A stretch of DNA of 64,000 bases, taken from Brevibacterium iodinum ATCC 49514. GTDB lineage: Bacteria; Actinomycetota; Actinomycetes; Actinomycetales; Brevibacteriaceae. The DNA lies in NCBI RefSeq assembly GCF_900169265.1, contig NZ_FXYX01000002.1:159912-223911 (forward strand). Reading direction: 5' to 3'. A program made the position numbers and the translations under genes. The notes beneath the pieces were generated by a model. It saw only the letters and a program-made list of their open reading frames with translations. It had not been told where the DNA came from and did not search any database. Below, in pieces: positions 39,686 to 50,245 of the stretch; position 1 is the first letter of the stretch; every line of letters begins with the position of its first letter.

Positions 39686-40846
39686 TTAGGCCTGGGCAGC
39701 CGAATCGGCCTGGGAAGCGGACATGAGGTCGACGAAGCGATCGAACAGGTAGCTCGAATCGTGCGGGCCGGCCGCAGCCTCGGGGTGGAATTGGACGGAG
39801 AAGGCGGGAATGTCGAGGCAGGCGAGTCCCTCGACGACGTCGTCGTTGAGGCACACATGGGAGACGGTCACCCGGCCGTAGTCGGCCTTGTGCGGGGCGG
39901 TGGTCTCGCCTGTCAGCGGAGCGTCGACGGCGAAGCCGTGGTTCTGCGAGGTGATCTCGACCTTCTCCGTGGTCCGGTCCATCACGGGCACGTTGATTCC
40001 GCGGTGGCCGAAGGGCAGCTTATAGGTGCCGAAGCCCAGGGCCCGACCGAGCAGCTGATTGCCGAAGCAGATGCCGAAGAACGGGATTCGGGCGTCGAGC
40101 ACGGCGCGCAGCAGTTCGACCTGGTCGTCTGCGGTCGCGGGGTCGCCGGGGCCGTTGGAGAAGAAGACTCCGTCGACGCCCAGGGCCCGGATCTCTTCGA
40201 AGCTGATCGTCGACGGCAGCAGGTGCACGTCGATTCCGCGTTCGCTCAGTCGTTCGGGGGTCATCGATTTGATGCCGAGGTCGACGGCGGCGACGCTGAA
40301 GCGCTTCTCCCCGCGGGCGGGGATGAGTCGGGGTTCGGTGATCGAGACTTCGTCGACGAGGTTGGCTCCGGCCATCTGCGGAGAGGACTGGACACGGGCG
40401 AGGAGTTCGGAGTCGGGCGCCTCGGCGGCGGGTCCGGAGAAGATGCCCACGCGCATGGCTCCCTTGTCGCGCAGGTGGCGGGTCAGGGCTCGGGTGTCGA
40501 CTCCGGAGATGCCGACGATCCGGGATTCGGTCAGCCGGTCGGCCAGGTCGCCTTCGGAGCGCCAGTTCGACGAGATGCGGGAGGCATCGCGGACGACGTA
40601 GCCGGCGGCCCAGATCCGGGCGGATTCGTCATCGGTGCGGTTGACTCCGGTGTTGCCGATGTGCGGCGCGGCCTGGATGATGATCTGTCGGTGGTAGGAC
40701 GGGTCTGTCAGCGTCTCCTGGTAGCCGGACATGGCGGTGACGAACACAGCCTCACCGGTGGTTTCGCCGATGTGTCCGTAGGCGGATCCGTGGAAGGTCC
40801 GGCCGTCTTCGAGGACGAGGACGGCGGGGGTGGTGGAAAAGCTCAT
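39686..40846 (-). CDS. carA: Carbamoyl-phosphate synthase small subunit
   Basis: CarA hydrolyses glutamine and passes ammonia to CarB. The 386-residue protein has an N-terminal CPSase domain ([30 protein letters not shown]) and a C-terminal class I glutaminase. The catalytic Cys lies in [17 protein letters not shown], and the His/Glu pair in [20 protein letters not shown]. The ATG at 40846 overlaps the upstream membrane-protein stop as ATGA, so the longer in-frame extension is rejected. Confidence 0.97.
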   Translation of the reverse strand: MSFSTTPAVLVLEDGRTFHGSAYGHIGETTGEAVFVTAMSGYQETLTDPSYHRQIIIQAAPHIGNTGVNRTDDESARIWAAGYVVRDASRISSNWRSEGDLADRLTESRIVGISGVDTRALTRHLRDKGAMRVGIFSGPAAEAPDSELLARVQSSPQMAGANLVDEVSITEPRLIPARGEKRFSVAAVDLGIKSMTPERLSERGIDVHLLPSTISFEEIRALGVDGVFFSNGPGDPATADDQVELLRAVLDARIPFFGICFGNQLLGRALGFGTYKLPFGHRGINVPVMDRTTEKVEITSQNHGFAVDAPLTGETTAPHKADYGRVTVSHVCLNDDVVEGLACLDIPAFSVQFHPEAAAGPHDSSYLFDRFVDLMSASQADSAAQA

Positions 40847-41337
40847 TGTGCCTCTTCGATCATTTCGCGGATGCGGTCGACGGTAGGGGTGGTGGATGCG
40901 GCGTAGCGGGTGCGGAAGCCCGTGTCGACGAGGGTGTCGCCCAGGTGCCAGGTGATGCGGATGATGCCTCCGCGTTCGACGAATTTCCCGATCATCCCGT
41001 TCGTGGTGTCCACGGAGACGATGTCGCGGCGCGGGATGAGGAAATCCTCGCGCCCGGCCAGGTCCATGATCACTCCCCCGTCGGTGACGACGAGTTCCCC
41101 GGTGGTGCGGATGCCCAGACCGTGGACGGCGACGCGTTCGAGCGGATGGCCGGCCTTCGTCGTCGACACGTAGGAGCCTTCGACGGGTTCGGACACGGCT
41201 TTGATGCCCATATGGGGCTTCGGCGGGGTGGCGACCTCTGACTGGGCCTGTTTGCGTCGGCTCCATCCCCAGGCGATCGCGACGATCACGACGAGGATGA
41301 CTGCGGCGACGATGAGTGTGCTTACTGTGGTGTCCAT
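40843..41337 (-). CDS. Small membrane-anchored protein of the pyr operon (Rv1382-like)
   Basis: This 164-residue protein has one N-terminal transmembrane helix ([19 protein letters not shown]) followed by a basic stretch and a soluble beta-rich domain ([40 protein letters not shown]). A protein of similar size and layout occupies the same slot between pyrC and carA in mycobacteria (Rv1382). The soluble part resembles a PH-like fold by eye. Function is unknown; its operon position suggests a link to pyrimidine synthesis at the membrane. It overlaps pyrC by 16 nt and carA by 4. Confidence 0.85.
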   Translation of the reverse strand: MDTTVSTLIVAAVILVVIVAIAWGWSRRKQAQSEVATPPKPHMGIKAVSEPVEGSYVSTTKAGHPLERVAVHGLGIRTTGELVVTDGGVIMDLAGREDFLIPRRDIVSVDTTNGMIGKFVERGGIIRITWHLGDTLVDTGFRTRYAASTTPTVDRIREMIEEAQ

Positions 41338-42635
41338 GTTGCTCCTGCCGGGTGGGGTGTGGCGAGTGACCCTGCGGCCAAGACCCGGTGGCCGTAGAAG
41401 AAGGTGTCGGTGACCCGCGCCGTAACTTCGACTCCTGCGAAGGGGTTGTTGCGTCCCTTCGTGGCGTGGTCGCCGGGTTCGATGCGGTGCGGTGCGGACG
41501 GGTCGACGAGGACGATGTTCGCGCTCGCCCCGATCTCGAGGCTGCCGTGTCCGGAGGCGCCGGTGATGCGGGCCGGGGCCGAAGACATCACACGGGCCAC
41601 ATCGCCGAAGTCGAAGTCGTGTTCGGCCATGGCGGCGACGACGATGGACAGCGCGGACTCCATGCCGACCATGCCCATGGCCGCTGCGGTCCATTCGCTG
41701 CACTTGTGTTCGGCGGTGTGTGGGGCGTGGTCGGTGCCGACGACGTCGATCGTGCCGTCTGCCAGCGCTTCACGCAGCGCCTGCACGTCGCGGTCGGTGC
41801 GCAGCGGCGGGTTGACCTTGTAGACGGGGTCGAAGGTGCGCACGAGTTCGTCGGTGAGCATGAGGTGGTGCGGTGTCACCTCGGCGGTCACGGCGATCCC
41901 GCGGGCCTTGGCCCAGCGGATGAGGTCGACGCTGCCGGCCGTGGAGACGTGGCAGATGTGCAGCCGGGATCCGACGTGTTCGGCCAGGAGCACATCGCGG
42001 GCGATGATCGACTCCTCGGCCACGGCGGGCCAGCCGGGCAGTCCGAGTTCGGACGAGACCGTTCCCTCATTCATCTGTGCGCCTTCGGTCAGGCGCGGTT
42101 CCTGTGCGTGCTGGGCGATGATTCCGTCGAAGGTCTTGACGTATTCGAGGGCGCGGCGCATGAGCAGCGGATCGGAGACGCAGATTCCGTCGTCGGAGAA
42201 CATCCGCACGCGGGCTCCGGAGCGAGCCATGGCTCCCAGCTCGGCGAGCTGCTTTCCCTCGAGTCCGGTGGTCACGGCGCCGACGGGTACGACTTCGGTG
42301 AATCCGGCGGCGCGGCCGAGGCGGTGAACCTGTTCGACGACTCCGGCGGTATCGGCCACGGGCGCGGTGTTCGCCATGGCGTGGACGCAGGTGAACCCGC
42401 CCGAGGCGGCTGAGCGTGATCCGGTGAGCACGGTCTCGGCGTCTTCCTTGCCCGGCTCGCGCAGATGGGTGTGCATGTCGACGAGTCCCGGCAGGGCCAC
42501 GAGTCCTGCGGCGTCGACGGTCTCATAGTCGCTAGTGCCCAGCAGCTCGGGGTCGACGATGCGACCGTCCTGGATCGCGATATCGGCGGCTCCGCGTCCG
42601 AGCACATCGGCACCGCGGATGAGGTAATCAGTCAT
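41322..42635 (-). CDS. pyrC: Dihydroorotase
   Basis: PyrC cyclises carbamoyl aspartate to dihydroorotate. The 437-residue protein is a type I dihydroorotase: metal-binding [20 protein letters not shown] near residue 50, a His in [23 protein letters not shown], and the catalytic Asp in [16 protein letters not shown]. The ATG overlaps the pyrB stop by 8 nt. Confidence 0.97.
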   Translation of the reverse strand: MTDYLIRGADVLGRGAADIAIQDGRIVDPELLGTSDYETVDAAGLVALPGLVDMHTHLREPGKEDAETVLTGSRSAASGGFTCVHAMANTAPVADTAGVVEQVHRLGRAAGFTEVVPVGAVTTGLEGKQLAELGAMARSGARVRMFSDDGICVSDPLLMRRALEYVKTFDGIIAQHAQEPRLTEGAQMNEGTVSSELGLPGWPAVAEESIIARDVLLAEHVGSRLHICHVSTAGSVDLIRWAKARGIAVTAEVTPHHLMLTDELVRTFDPVYKVNPPLRTDRDVQALREALADGTIDVVGTDHAPHTAEHKCSEWTAAAMGMVGMESALSIVVAAMAEHDFDFGDVARVMSSAPARITGASGHGSLEIGASANIVLVDPSAPHRIEPGDHATKGRNNPFAGVEVTARVTDTFFYGHRVLAAGSLATPHPAGATWTPQ

Positions 42636-43608
42636 TGGTCTCCTCCTGACCGGTCAGCAGACGGTAGAGGACCGCCATGCGCACGCTCACTCCGTTCTCG
42701 ACTTGATCGAGGACGAGGGCGCGGGGTGAGTCCGCTGCGACAGCGGAGATTTCGAAGCCGCGGTTCATAGGCCCTGGGTGCATGATGAAGCTGGTCTCCG
42801 GCAGTTTGGCCAGACGGGCCGCGCTCAGTCCCCACAGGCGGGCGTATTCGCGTTCGTTGGGGAAGAAGGATTCGTGCATCCGCTCGTGCTGGACCCGCAG
42901 CATCATCACGGCTGCGAAGTCCTCGGCGCTCAGCGCCGAATCGAAGTCGTAGTGGATGGTCACCGGCCAGTTCTCCACGCCCCAGGGGAGCAGCGTGGGT
43001 GGTGCGATGAGGTGGACGTCCGCGCCGAGGAGGGCGAGCAGGTGGACGTTCGACCGTGCCACTCGGGAGTGCAGGATGTCTCCGACGATGGCGACCTTCG
43101 CTCCGTCGAGTCCCTGACCGCGCGGTCCCCCTTTCACCGGCCCCGAGGCGGGGACTCCGGCGAGTGCCCGACGCAGGGTGAACGCGTCGAGGAGCGCCTG
43201 GGTGGGGTGTTCGTGAGTGCCGTCGCCGGCGTTGACGACGGGGACGTCGATCCACCCGGTATGGGCGAGGCGGTGGGCGGTGCCTGCTCCGGAGTGGCGG
43301 ACGACGATGGCATCGGCGCCCATCGCAGAGATCGTCTGGATCGTATCCTGGAGGCTCTCGCCCTTCGAAACGGAGGAGCCCTTGGCGGAGAAGTTGAGCA
43401 CATCGGCCGAGAGGCGTTTGGCTGCGGCTTCGAAGGACAGTCGGGTGCGTGTGGAGTCCTCGAAGAACAGGTTGACCACTGTGCGTCCGCGCAGCACGGG
43501 CAGCTTCTTAACCTCGCGTTCGGAGACCAGAGTCATCTCTTCGGCGATGTCGAGGATGCCGATGGCGTCGTCCCGGCTCAGTGATGCGGTGTCGAGCAGA
43601 TGCTTCAT
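42628..43608 (-). CDS. pyrB: Aspartate carbamoyltransferase catalytic subunit
   Basis: PyrB condenses carbamoyl phosphate with aspartate. The 326-residue protein has the carbamoyl-phosphate loop [19 protein letters not shown], the [13 protein letters not shown] loop carrying the shared lysine, and [19 protein letters not shown]. The aspartate-binding region is MMLRVQHER near residue 235. No pyrI regulatory subunit is present, as is normal outside enterobacteria. The ATG overlaps the pyrR stop as ATGA. Confidence 0.97.
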   Translation of the reverse strand: MKHLLDTASLSRDDAIGILDIAEEMTLVSEREVKKLPVLRGRTVVNLFFEDSTRTRLSFEAAAKRLSADVLNFSAKGSSVSKGESLQDTIQTISAMGADAIVVRHSGAGTAHRLAHTGWIDVPVVNAGDGTHEHPTQALLDAFTLRRALAGVPASGPVKGGPRGQGLDGAKVAIVGDILHSRVARSNVHLLALLGADVHLIAPPTLLPWGVENWPVTIHYDFDSALSAEDFAAVMMLRVQHERMHESFFPNEREYARLWGLSAARLAKLPETSFIMHPGPMNRGFEISAVAADSPRALVLDQVENGVSVRMAVLYRLLTGQEETND

Positions 43609-44156
43609 TCGCGGCCTCCCGAGATGCTCACGGAGTCGTCTCCGTCGGTTTCGGTCAGGGAGACGTTGACGCGTTCGCTGCTCGAGGTGGGCAGGTTCTT
43701 GCCGACGTGGTCGGCACGGATCGGCAGGTCCCGGTGGCCGCGGTCGACGAGGACGGCGAGGCGGACCTTGGCGGGCCGACCGACATCGGCGAGGGCGTCG
43801 AGGGCTGCGCGGATGGTGCGTCCGGAGAAGAGCACATCGTCGACGAGGACGACGGTCTTCGCATCGATTCCCGCACTCGGGATGGTGGTGGGCTCGGGGG
43901 CCCGGTAGGAGCCGCCGCGCAGATCATCGCGGTACATCGTGATGTCGAGGCTGCCGGCGAGTTCGCCTGCGGTCTCGGGCCGACCGGAGATGGAGGCGAT
44001 CGCCTCGGCGAGTCGGTGGGCGAGCGGGACTCCGCGGCGCGGGATCCCTAAGAGGACCAGATCGTCGCTGCCCCTGTTGGATTCGATGATCTCGTGCGCG
44101 ATGCGGGTGATCGCCCGGGAGATATCGGGGGCGTCCAGCACTGTTCGCTGTGTCAT
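43605..44156 (-). CDS. pyrR: PyrR, pyrimidine operon regulator / uracil phosphoribosyltransferase
   Basis: PyrR binds a conserved RNA hairpin in pyr mRNA when UMP is abundant and so lowers expression of the pyr genes; it also has weak uracil phosphoribosyltransferase activity. The 183-residue protein has the PRPP-binding motif [20 protein letters not shown] near residue 105 and [10 protein letters not shown] upstream. It is first in the operon. The ATG has a GAAGGGG Shine-Dalgarno, and a PyrR-type binding loop lies immediately upstream, overlapping it. Confidence 0.97.
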   Translation of the reverse strand: MTQRTVLDAPDISRAITRIAHEIIESNRGSDDLVLLGIPRRGVPLAHRLAEAIASISGRPETAGELAGSLDITMYRDDLRGGSYRAPEPTTIPSAGIDAKTVVLVDDVLFSGRTIRAALDALADVGRPAKVRLAVLVDRGHRDLPIRADHVGKNLPTSSSERVNVSLTETDGDDSVSISGGRE

Positions 44157-44166
44157 ATTTCCCCTT

Positions 44167-44187
44167 CTCCGCCTCTCTGGACGGTGG
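44167..44187 (-). promoter_or_regulatory. PyrR-binding RNA loop over the pyrR ribosome binding site
   Basis: The minus strand reads GTCCAGAGAGGC within a stem CCGT/GCGG. This fits the known PyrR-binding consensus RUCCNGNGAGGY. It ends about 10 nt before the pyrR ATG, next to and partly overlapping the GAAGGGG Shine-Dalgarno. PyrR bound here would block ribosomes (translational repression) rather than act through an antiterminator. Confidence 0.75.
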
Positions 44188-44208
44188 TTAAAGGAGTGGT
44201 TCGATTCG

Positions 44209-44214
44209 ATTGTA
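44209..44214 (-). promoter_or_regulatory. Candidate -10 box of the pyr operon
   Basis: TACAAT lies about 53 nt upstream of the pyrR ATG and just upstream of the PyrR loop. The -35 region falls in the preceding GC hairpin and is weak. Confidence 0.5.
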
Positions 44215-44217
44215 GAC

Positions 44218-44263
44218 CCGGTGGGGCGCCCACCGGCGGGCGGGTCCGGAGTGCGGACCCGCC
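44218..44263 (-). terminator. Two tandem GC hairpins after nusB
   Basis: The first, 44239-44263, is a perfect 10-bp stem (GGCGGGTCCG) with a 5-nt loop just past the nusB stop. The second, 44218-44236, is a perfect 8-bp stem (CCGGTGGG). There is no U tract. They separate efp-nusB from the pyr operon. Confidence 0.55.
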
Positions 44264-44266
44264 GCC

Positions 44267-44677
44267 TCAGATGAGTGTCGGTTTGACGTCGAGGATGCGG
44301 GAGAGCAGCCCGGAGACGAAGCCGGGAGAGTCATCTGTGGAGAACTGTCTGGCCAGAGACACTGCTTCGTCGATGGCCACTTTGTCGGGAACCTCGTCGT
44401 TGAACAGCATCTCCCAGGTTCCGATCTCCAGCAGCGATCGGTCGACAGCCGGCATCCGATCCAGGGTCCAGCCTTCTGAGTAGGTGGAGATGATCTCGTC
44501 GATCTCCGCCTGCTTCTCGGTGATGCCCTTGACGATCTCGACCGCGTATTCCTTCATCGGGTAGTCGGGATCGTTCGACCGCATGGTGACGAGTTCGTCC
44601 ATGGCCAGTCGACGCTGCCCGGCTTCGAAGAGCAGCTCGAGAGCCCGGCGACGGGCTCGGGTACGTGCGGACGCCAC
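44267..44677 (-). CDS. nusB: Transcription antitermination factor NusB
   Basis: NusB, with NusE (S10), binds boxA RNA to prevent premature termination in rRNA operons. The 136-residue helical protein starts [17 protein letters not shown], the arginine-rich RNA-binding segment, and has [20 protein letters not shown] with the [20 protein letters not shown] signature near the C-terminus. The GTG start directly abuts the efp stop, a common actinobacterial pairing. Confidence 0.96.
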   Translation of the reverse strand: MASARTRARRRALELLFEAGQRRLAMDELVTMRSNDPDYPMKEYAVEIVKGITEKQAEIDEIISTYSEGWTLDRMPAVDRSLLEIGTWEMLFNDEVPDKVAIDEAVSLARQFSTDDSPGFVSGLLSRILDVKPTLI

Positions 44678-45238
44678 TTACTTGACGCGACCGAGGTAGT
44701 CGCCGCTGCGGGTGTCGACCTTGACCTTCACGCCTTCTTCGAGGAACAGGGGCACCTGGATCTCGTAGCCGGTCTCGAGGGTTGCGGGCTTCGAACCGCC
44801 GGTCGAACGGTCGCCCTGAAGTCCGGGTTCCGTGTGGGTGATGGTCAGTTCCACCGAGGGCGGCAGCTCCACAGAGAGCGGGGTGCCCTCATGGAAGGAG
44901 ATCTGCAGATCCTGGTTCTCGAGCATGTAGTTCGCGGCGTCGCCGACGAGGTCTGCGGAGATGTTGACCTGGTCGTAGTCCTTGGCATCCATGAACACGT
45001 AGTCGGTGCCGTCATGGTAGAGGTACTGCATATCGCGGCGGTCGACATTCGCGGTCTCGACCTTGGTGCCGGCGTTGAAGGTCTTGTCGATGATCTTGCC
45101 GGAGATCACATTCTTCAGCTTGGTGCGGACGAAGGCCGGTCCTTTTCCGGGCTTGACGTGCTGGAATTCGAGCACCTGCCACAGCTGGTTGTCGAGGTTG
45201 AGCACAAGGCCGTTCTTCAGGTCGTTCGTTGTCGCCAC
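44678..45238 (-). CDS. efp: Translation elongation factor P
   Basis: EF-P relieves ribosomes stalled at polyproline. The 186-residue protein has three beta domains. The loop tip that reaches the peptidyl-transferase centre lies in [17 protein letters not shown] near residue 33, with Lys at the usual modified position. The GTG at 45238 has AAGGA about 7 nt upstream and matches the family N-terminus ([12 protein letters not shown]); a longer reading frame upstream is rejected. Its promoter elements are visible about 110 nt upstream. Confidence 0.96.
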   Translation of the reverse strand: MATTNDLKNGLVLNLDNQLWQVLEFQHVKPGKGPAFVRTKLKNVISGKIIDKTFNAGTKVETANVDRRDMQYLYHDGTDYVFMDAKDYDQVNISADLVGDAANYMLENQDLQISFHEGTPLSVELPPSVELTITHTEPGLQGDRSTGGSKPATLETGYEIQVPLFLEEGVKVKVDTRSGDYLGRVK

Positions 45239-45345
45239 TAATTCGTCCTTCTTCGGTTCAGTCCTGATCACCGAATGGTGATCGCAGTCGGCACGACGCG
45301 CCGGAGAACCCCGAGGTGCGGGGTCGACGAACGCGCCACTGGGCA

Positions 45346-45374
45346 AGTCTAGCAAGCCCAGCGGGACGCTTCCA
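45346..45374 (-). promoter_or_regulatory. Probable efp-nusB promoter
   Basis: TGGAAG (45369-45374) and TAGACT (45346-45351) on the minus strand have an ideal 17-nt spacer. They lie between the aroB stop and the efp start. Confidence 0.5.
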
Positions 45375-45385
45375 TCCGGGCGGGG

Positions 45386-46507
45386 TCAGTCGAGGCCGAG
45401 GCCGATGCCGAGGGGAACCGTCGGCGAATCCTCGCCGATCTCCTGGTAGGCGGTGAAGAGGATGGAGGCGTCGGGGATCTCGACGGTGCTCGGTTCGCCG
45501 ATGTCGCTGAGCAGCACCATCCGCAGCATCGCTCCGCGGGCCTTCTTGTCTCTCTTCATCGTGTCCAGCAGCTGCGGCCACACGTCGGAACGGTAGCCCA
45601 CCGGCAGTCCGAGCTTGCCGAGCAGTTCACGGTGGAGGTCGACGACTTCGTAGGGCAGGCTCTTGATCATCGAAGCCACCTCGGCGGCGAAGACCATGCC
45701 CACCGATACGGCGGCACCGTGGCGCCACTGGTAGCGCTCCTTGTGCTCGATCGCATGGCCGAGGGTGTGGCCGTAGTTCAGTATCTCCCGGCGTCCGGAC
45801 TCCTTGAAGTCTCCGGAGACGACTTCAGCCTTGACCCGGATCGAGCGTTCGATGAGTTCGCGCAGCACGGGGCCGTGCACATCGGCGATCTCGTCCTTCG
45901 AATGGTTCGACACGAGATCGAGGATCGCGCGGTCGGCGATGAATCCGGTCTTCACCACCTCGGCGAGGCCGGTGAACAGTTCGTTCTCCGGCAGGGTCCC
46001 GAGCGTGTCGAGGTCGACGAGGACACCGGCGGGTGCGTGGAAGGAGCCGACGAGGTTCTTGCCTTCGGCGGTGTTGATCCCGGTCTTGCCGCCGACGGAG
46101 GCATCGACCATGCCGAGCACGGTGGTGGGGATGTGGATGACCTTGATTCCGCGCAGCCAGGTGGCGGCGACGAAACCGCCGAGGTCGCTCACCGCTCCCC
46201 CGCCGACGGTGATGATCGCGTCGGTGCGGGTGAAGTCGGATTGGCCGAGGACCTGCCAGCAGAATGCGGCGACCTGGACGTGTTTGGCCTCTTCGGCGTC
46301 GGGGATCTCCGCGGCCACGGCTTCGAGACCGGCGGCGGCGAGGTCGTCGCGAACGGTCTCACCGGTGGTGCGCAGGGCGCGGGGGTGGATGACGAGGACC
46401 TTCTCGACGCGGTTTCCGAGCAGCTCGGGCAGTTCGCCGAGCAGTCCCCGGCCGACGAGGACGGGGTAGGTCCCGCCGGCGTCCACATTGATGCGTGTGA
46501 GGCTCAT
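45386..46507 (-). CDS. aroB: 3-dehydroquinate synthase
   Basis: AroB converts DAHP to 3-dehydroquinate, the second shikimate step, using NAD and zinc. The 373-residue protein has the NAD site ITVGGGAVSDLGGFVAATWL and TTVLGMVDASVGGKTGIN, and zinc ligands in LAEVVKTGFIAD, LNYGHTLGHAIEH and WRHGAAVSVGM. The ATG at 46507 has AGGAAG upstream; an ATG at 46531 is an alternative. aroK lies about 170 nt upstream. Confidence 0.95.
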   Translation of the reverse strand: MSLTRINVDAGGTYPVLVGRGLLGELPELLGNRVEKVLVIHPRALRTTGETVRDDLAAAGLEAVAAEIPDAEEAKHVQVAAFCWQVLGQSDFTRTDAIITVGGGAVSDLGGFVAATWLRGIKVIHIPTTVLGMVDASVGGKTGINTAEGKNLVGSFHAPAGVLVDLDTLGTLPENELFTGLAEVVKTGFIADRAILDLVSNHSKDEIADVHGPVLRELIERSIRVKAEVVSGDFKESGRREILNYGHTLGHAIEHKERYQWRHGAAVSVGMVFAAEVASMIKSLPYEVVDLHRELLGKLGLPVGYRSDVWPQLLDTMKRDKKARGAMLRMVLLSDIGEPSTVEIPDASILFTAYQEIGEDSPTVPLGIGLGLD

Positions 46508-46680
46508 TCGTCCGTCTTCCTGATCGTTCATCGTCTTCTCTCAAGGGCTCGGCCGCCCGGTGAGTGCTCGGAGCCGAGCCACCTGTTCCGCGGGCCGGAT
46601 CCAGCCTAGCCCTGACAGGCTCCCGGCGGCGAAACGGGTGGACCGATGTGGTCGCAGGCGTCTCACCGCCGGGGCCGTGC

Positions 46681-47319
46681 TCAGCGCGGCTGACCGGATC
46701 CGTCGTCGTCGGGATCGGCGTATTTCGCGTACTCCTCGGCTCGCTGCAGACCGGTGAGGACGTCGACGACTCGGTTGACCACCGTCGACGGTGGTGAGTT
46801 CGAGGCCTGGACCCGGAAGGTCGCGACCTGTTCGTACAGCGGTTCGCGTTCGTTGACCAGGGCCAGCCAGTTCTCCACCGGGCTGCCGGCACCGCGCAGC
46901 AGCGGTCGGTGCGGGGCGGTCAGCCGCTGGGACACGGTGTCGACATCGATATCGATGTGCACGACCTTGATCGCCGGGTGTCGCAGCTGAGCTCGGGTGC
47001 CGGGGTTGAGGATCGCTCCTCCGCCCAGGGACACGATTCCCGGACGATCGAGCAGACGACGCAGCGCTCTGCGCACAACCTCGCGTTCGATGCGTCGGAA
47101 GTGATCTTCGCCGCGTTCGACGAAGATCTCCGAGATGACCCCGTACTTGTCGACGATGTTCGCGTCCGTGTCCGTCAGCGGCAGGCCGAGCCGGTCGGCG
47201 AGCAGCCGACCGATCGTCGATTTCCCTGCCGCCGGCGGACCGGAGAGCACGATGCGCGAGAGCGCGGCGGGGGCCGGTTCCAAGGGCGGAACCGGTTTGG
47301 GCAGCGGGGTGTGGTTCAT
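46681..47319 (-). CDS. aroK: Shikimate kinase
   Basis: AroK phosphorylates shikimate. The 212-residue protein has the Walker A loop [20 protein letters not shown] near residue 30, [11 protein letters not shown] for magnesium and shikimate, [16 protein letters not shown] for substrate, and the lid region [10 protein letters not shown]. The first 20 residues are a proline-rich extension and the last 15 are polar, so it is longer than the usual 170. The ATG overlaps the aroC stop as ATGA. Confidence 0.95.
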   Translation of the reverse strand: MNHTPLPKPVPPLEPAPAALSRIVLSGPPAAGKSTIGRLLADRLGLPLTDTDANIVDKYGVISEIFVERGEDHFRRIEREVVRRALRRLLDRPGIVSLGGGAILNPGTRAQLRHPAIKVVHIDIDVDTVSQRLTAPHRPLLRGAGSPVENWLALVNEREPLYEQVATFRVQASNSPPSTVVNRVVDVLTGLQRAEEYAKYADPDDDGSGQPR

Positions 47320-48515
47320 CGTCCGATGCGGAGGTTCTCCGGAATGGCCGCGACGTAGGCGTCCAGGTTCCGCTTCGTCTCGGCAACGGAGTCTCCGCCG
47401 AACTTCTCGACGACGGCTTCGGCGAGCACCAGTGCCACCATGGCTTCGGCGACGACTCCCGAGGCGGGAACTGCGCACACGTCGGAGCGCTGATGGTTCG
47501 CCTTCGCGGCCTCACCGGTTTCGACGTCGACCGTCGCCAGGGCACGCGGCACCGTGGCGATCGGCTTCATCCCCGCCCGCACGCGCAGCGGACCGCCAGT
47601 GGACATTCCGCCTTCCGTGCCGCCGGCACGATTGCTCGTGCGACGGAATCCGTCGGGTCCGACTTCCAGTTCGTCATGGGCCTGCGATCCGGGACGCTTC
47701 GTGGTGAGGAAACCGTCTCCGACCTCGACGCCCTTGATCGCCTGGATGCCCATGAGGGCACCGGCCAGGCGGGAGTCGAGACGACGGTCCCAATGCACGT
47801 GGGAGCCCAGGCCCGGAGGCAGGTTATAAGCGAGGACTTCGACGACTCCGCCGAGGGTGTCCCCGGCCTTCTTCGCAGCGTCGATCTCGGTGACCATCGC
47901 AGCCGAGAGGTCGGCGTCGAAGCAGCGGACCGGATCGGCGTCGAGGGCTTCGACATCGGCCGCGGTCGGCAGCGTGGGCAGCGCATCGGCTGCGTGTTCG
48001 GCGCCGCCGATGGCCACGGTGTGGGAGACGAGGGTGATGCCCAGTTCGCCGAGGAACTTCGCGGCCACCGTGCCCAGTGCCACGCGCATCGCGGTCTCAC
48101 GCGCCGAGGCGCGCTCCAACACGGGGCGGGCTTCGTCGAATCCGTACTTCTGCATACCGACGATATCGGCATGGCCCGGACGCGGCCGAGTCAGCGGGGC
48201 GTTGCGCGCCAGTCCTTCGAGCTCGGACGCGTCGACGGGATCCGGGCTCATCACGGATTCCCACTTCGGCCATTCGGTGTTGCCGACCTCGATCGCCACC
48301 GGTGAGCCCAAGGTCTGCCCATGGCGGACACCGCCGAGGAGACGCACCTCGTCGGCTTCGAACTTCATCCGTGCGCCGCGGCCATAGCCGAGTCGGCGGC
48401 GAGCCAGGCTCGCACGAATATCGTCCCTGGTGATCGGTACATGGGCCGGAAGCCCCTCAATGATCCCGGTCAGCGCTTCGCCGTGGGATTCGCCTGCAGT
48501 CAGCCATCTCAACAT
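47316..48515 (-). CDS. aroC: Chorismate synthase
   Basis: AroC makes chorismate from EPSP with reduced FMN. The 399-residue protein starts [20 protein letters not shown], with the conserved His, followed by [37 protein letters not shown] and [15 protein letters not shown], and later [20 protein letters not shown] and [17 protein letters not shown]. It heads the aroC-aroK-aroB group. The prepilin peptidase gene ends 10 nt upstream. Confidence 0.97.
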   Translation of the reverse strand: MLRWLTAGESHGEALTGIIEGLPAHVPITRDDIRASLARRRLGYGRGARMKFEADEVRLLGGVRHGQTLGSPVAIEVGNTEWPKWESVMSPDPVDASELEGLARNAPLTRPRPGHADIVGMQKYGFDEARPVLERASARETAMRVALGTVAAKFLGELGITLVSHTVAIGGAEHAADALPTLPTAADVEALDADPVRCFDADLSAAMVTEIDAAKKAGDTLGGVVEVLAYNLPPGLGSHVHWDRRLDSRLAGALMGIQAIKGVEVGDGFLTTKRPGSQAHDELEVGPDGFRRTSNRAGGTEGGMSTGGPLRVRAGMKPIATVPRALATVDVETGEAAKANHQRSDVCAVPASGVVAEAMVALVLAEAVVEKFGGDSVAETKRNLDAYVAAIPENLRIGR

Positions 48516-48525
48516 TCCACCGATT

Positions 48526-49305
48526 CTACAAAAGTATTGGGGCGAACAGGCACCCGAGCCACATGCCGGAAAGCATGGCCGGTCCGAAGGCGATGGTCAC
48601 CCCGCGCACCCGACCGGCCCGGATCGCGCCGATGAGCGCCCAGACTCCGCTGATGAGCACCATGGCGACAAGCACGAGGGCAGGTGCCCACGGGTCGAAG
48701 AGACCGGGCACGGCGAAGACGACGAACGCGAGCTTGACGTCCCCGAGCCCCATCGTCCGTGCCCGCAGCGCTCGACCCATCAGGTGCACAGCCGTGAACA
48801 AGACGAGGCCGATGAGTCCTGCGAAGAATGACGCGAACCACATCGGCAGCGCTCCGAGCACAGACCCTGTGATGATGAGTCCGAGGGCGACCAGAGACAG
48901 GGGGATGACGATCCGATCAGGCAGCCTGCGTACGCTGACATCCGCGGTGACGAGGAATGATGTGGCGCCTGCTGTGAGACCCAGCAGCAGGGCGGAGACG
49001 ATGCGATCGGCCGGGTTCGGCCGGCCTGGGGCAAACGTCGTCTCGCTCAGCGGCGCATAGGCACTCCACCCGGTCTCAAGTGGTGCGAGCACAGTGAGGG
49101 TGAAGACGACGGCGGCTCCTGCGGAGATGATGACGCCGCCCACTACCGGACCCGGACCACGTGCCCATCTGGAGACCCGCCACCGCTGCAGGTGCGAGGC
49201 GTCGTTGAGCCAGGCCCGTGGGGTTGCGGCGAGGAAGAGGCCACTGGCAAGAGCGGCCAGAACCGTGAGACAAATGGTCATCCCGTGCAACACTCCGGTG
49301 TCCAT
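48526..49305 (-). CDS. Prepilin peptidase, A24 family
   Basis: This 259-residue membrane protein has about seven hydrophobic segments and the two aspartyl protease signatures of type IV prepilin peptidases. These are [20 protein letters not shown] near residue 120 and [13 protein letters not shown] near 190; the GxGD motif is GLGD here. The N-terminal zinc/methylation domain of PilD is missing, as in small actinobacterial forms. No pilin genes are in the window. It lies between aroE and aroC, so it may be co-transcribed with shikimate genes. Confidence 0.88.
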   Translation of the reverse strand: MDTGVLHGMTICLTVLAALASGLFLAATPRAWLNDASHLQRWRVSRWARGPGPVVGGVIISAGAAVVFTLTVLAPLETGWSAYAPLSETTFAPGRPNPADRIVSALLLGLTAGATSFLVTADVSVRRLPDRIVIPLSLVALGLIITGSVLGALPMWFASFFAGLIGLVLFTAVHLMGRALRARTMGLGDVKLAFVVFAVPGLFDPWAPALVLVAMVLISGVWALIGAIRAGRVRGVTIAFGPAMLSGMWLGCLFAPILL

Positions 49306-49318
49306 CGCGATCGCTGGT

Positions 49319-50242
49319 TCAGTCCTGCGCCCGGACCGGCGGGATCTCGAGTGCTGCGTACATGGCCGCCGTGACCCGCGCGGTCAGTTCGTCTGCTGCC
49401 GGCAGGGTCTCCGACGTCGGCAGGGTCTCCGTCGTGGTTGGGTCGTCGGCCCTGGCTGCGGCGAGGAACAGCTCGAACTGGGCGACGGCCTGTTCGACGA
49501 GCATGGCGGTTCCCGCGACGGGGCGCAGACCGTGTGCGGCAGCCGCGGCGAGGAAGGTCGAATCGGCGGCGTAGGCGACGTCGAGGGCGATCGCGCCGGG
49601 GGCGAAGAAGTCATCCCAGATCGGGTCGGGCGCCGCCTCGGCGGGCAGGGTTGAGATGACGATCTCCGATGGACCGATCCGGGTCAGGTCTCCCACCGAG
49701 GCGGTCAGACCGATCCGCTCGGCTAAGTAGAGGACCCGGCGGGCACGGTCCGGGCTGCGGACGCGGAAGTCCACGTGTGCGATCCCGAGATCGCGGCAGG
49801 CCACGAGCGCCGAGGCGGCCGTGGCTCCGGCGCCGAGGATCGTCGCCCGACCGGCTCCCGCACCACCACCGGACGCGGACGGTCCAGATTCCTGGTGCGG
49901 GGCGATGGCACGCACGATGCCCTCGACGTCGGTGTTCGCCACCTGAACGTCTCCGCCGCGGCGCACAATCGTATTGCCGGCTGCCGTCAATGTCGCCGTC
50001 TCGTCGAGGTTCCACCCCCGTTCGGCGGCGAGTGTGACGAGTCGGTCCTTCAACGGCATCGTCAGAGAGAAGCCGGTGTGATCGGGGTGGGAGTCGAGGA
50101 ATTCCTCGAGCTCATCGGCCCCGAGTTCGTACCGGGAGTACTCGCTGGATTCCATGTTCAACGCTGCGAAGGCGGCGCGGTGGAGCAGCGGGGACTTCGA
50201 GTGTGCGATCGGCGAACCGAGCACTGCGGCAAGTATCCTCAC
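49319..50242 (-). CDS. aroE: Shikimate dehydrogenase
   Basis: AroE reduces 3-dehydroshikimate with NADPH. The 307-residue protein has the shikimate-binding LGSPIAHSKSPLLHRAAFAA, the catalytic Lys in FSLTMPLKDRL and Asp in VQVANTDVEGIVRAI, and a nucleotide loop ATILGAGATAASALVACRDL. The C-terminal region is alanine- and threonine-rich and variable. The GTG start lies just after mltG; the prepilin peptidase follows. Confidence 0.93.
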   Translation of the reverse strand: MRILAAVLGSPIAHSKSPLLHRAAFAALNMESSEYSRYELGADELEEFLDSHPDHTGFSLTMPLKDRLVTLAAERGWNLDETATLTAAGNTIVRRGGDVQVANTDVEGIVRAIAPHQESGPSASGGGAGAGRATILGAGATAASALVACRDLGIAHVDFRVRSPDRARRVLYLAERIGLTASVGDLTRIGPSEIVISTLPAEAAPDPIWDDFFAPGAIALDVAYAADSTFLAAAAAHGLRPVAGTAMLVEQAVAQFELFLAAARADDPTTTETLPTSETLPAADELTARVTAAMYAALEIPPVRAQD

Positions 50243-50245
50243 CGG

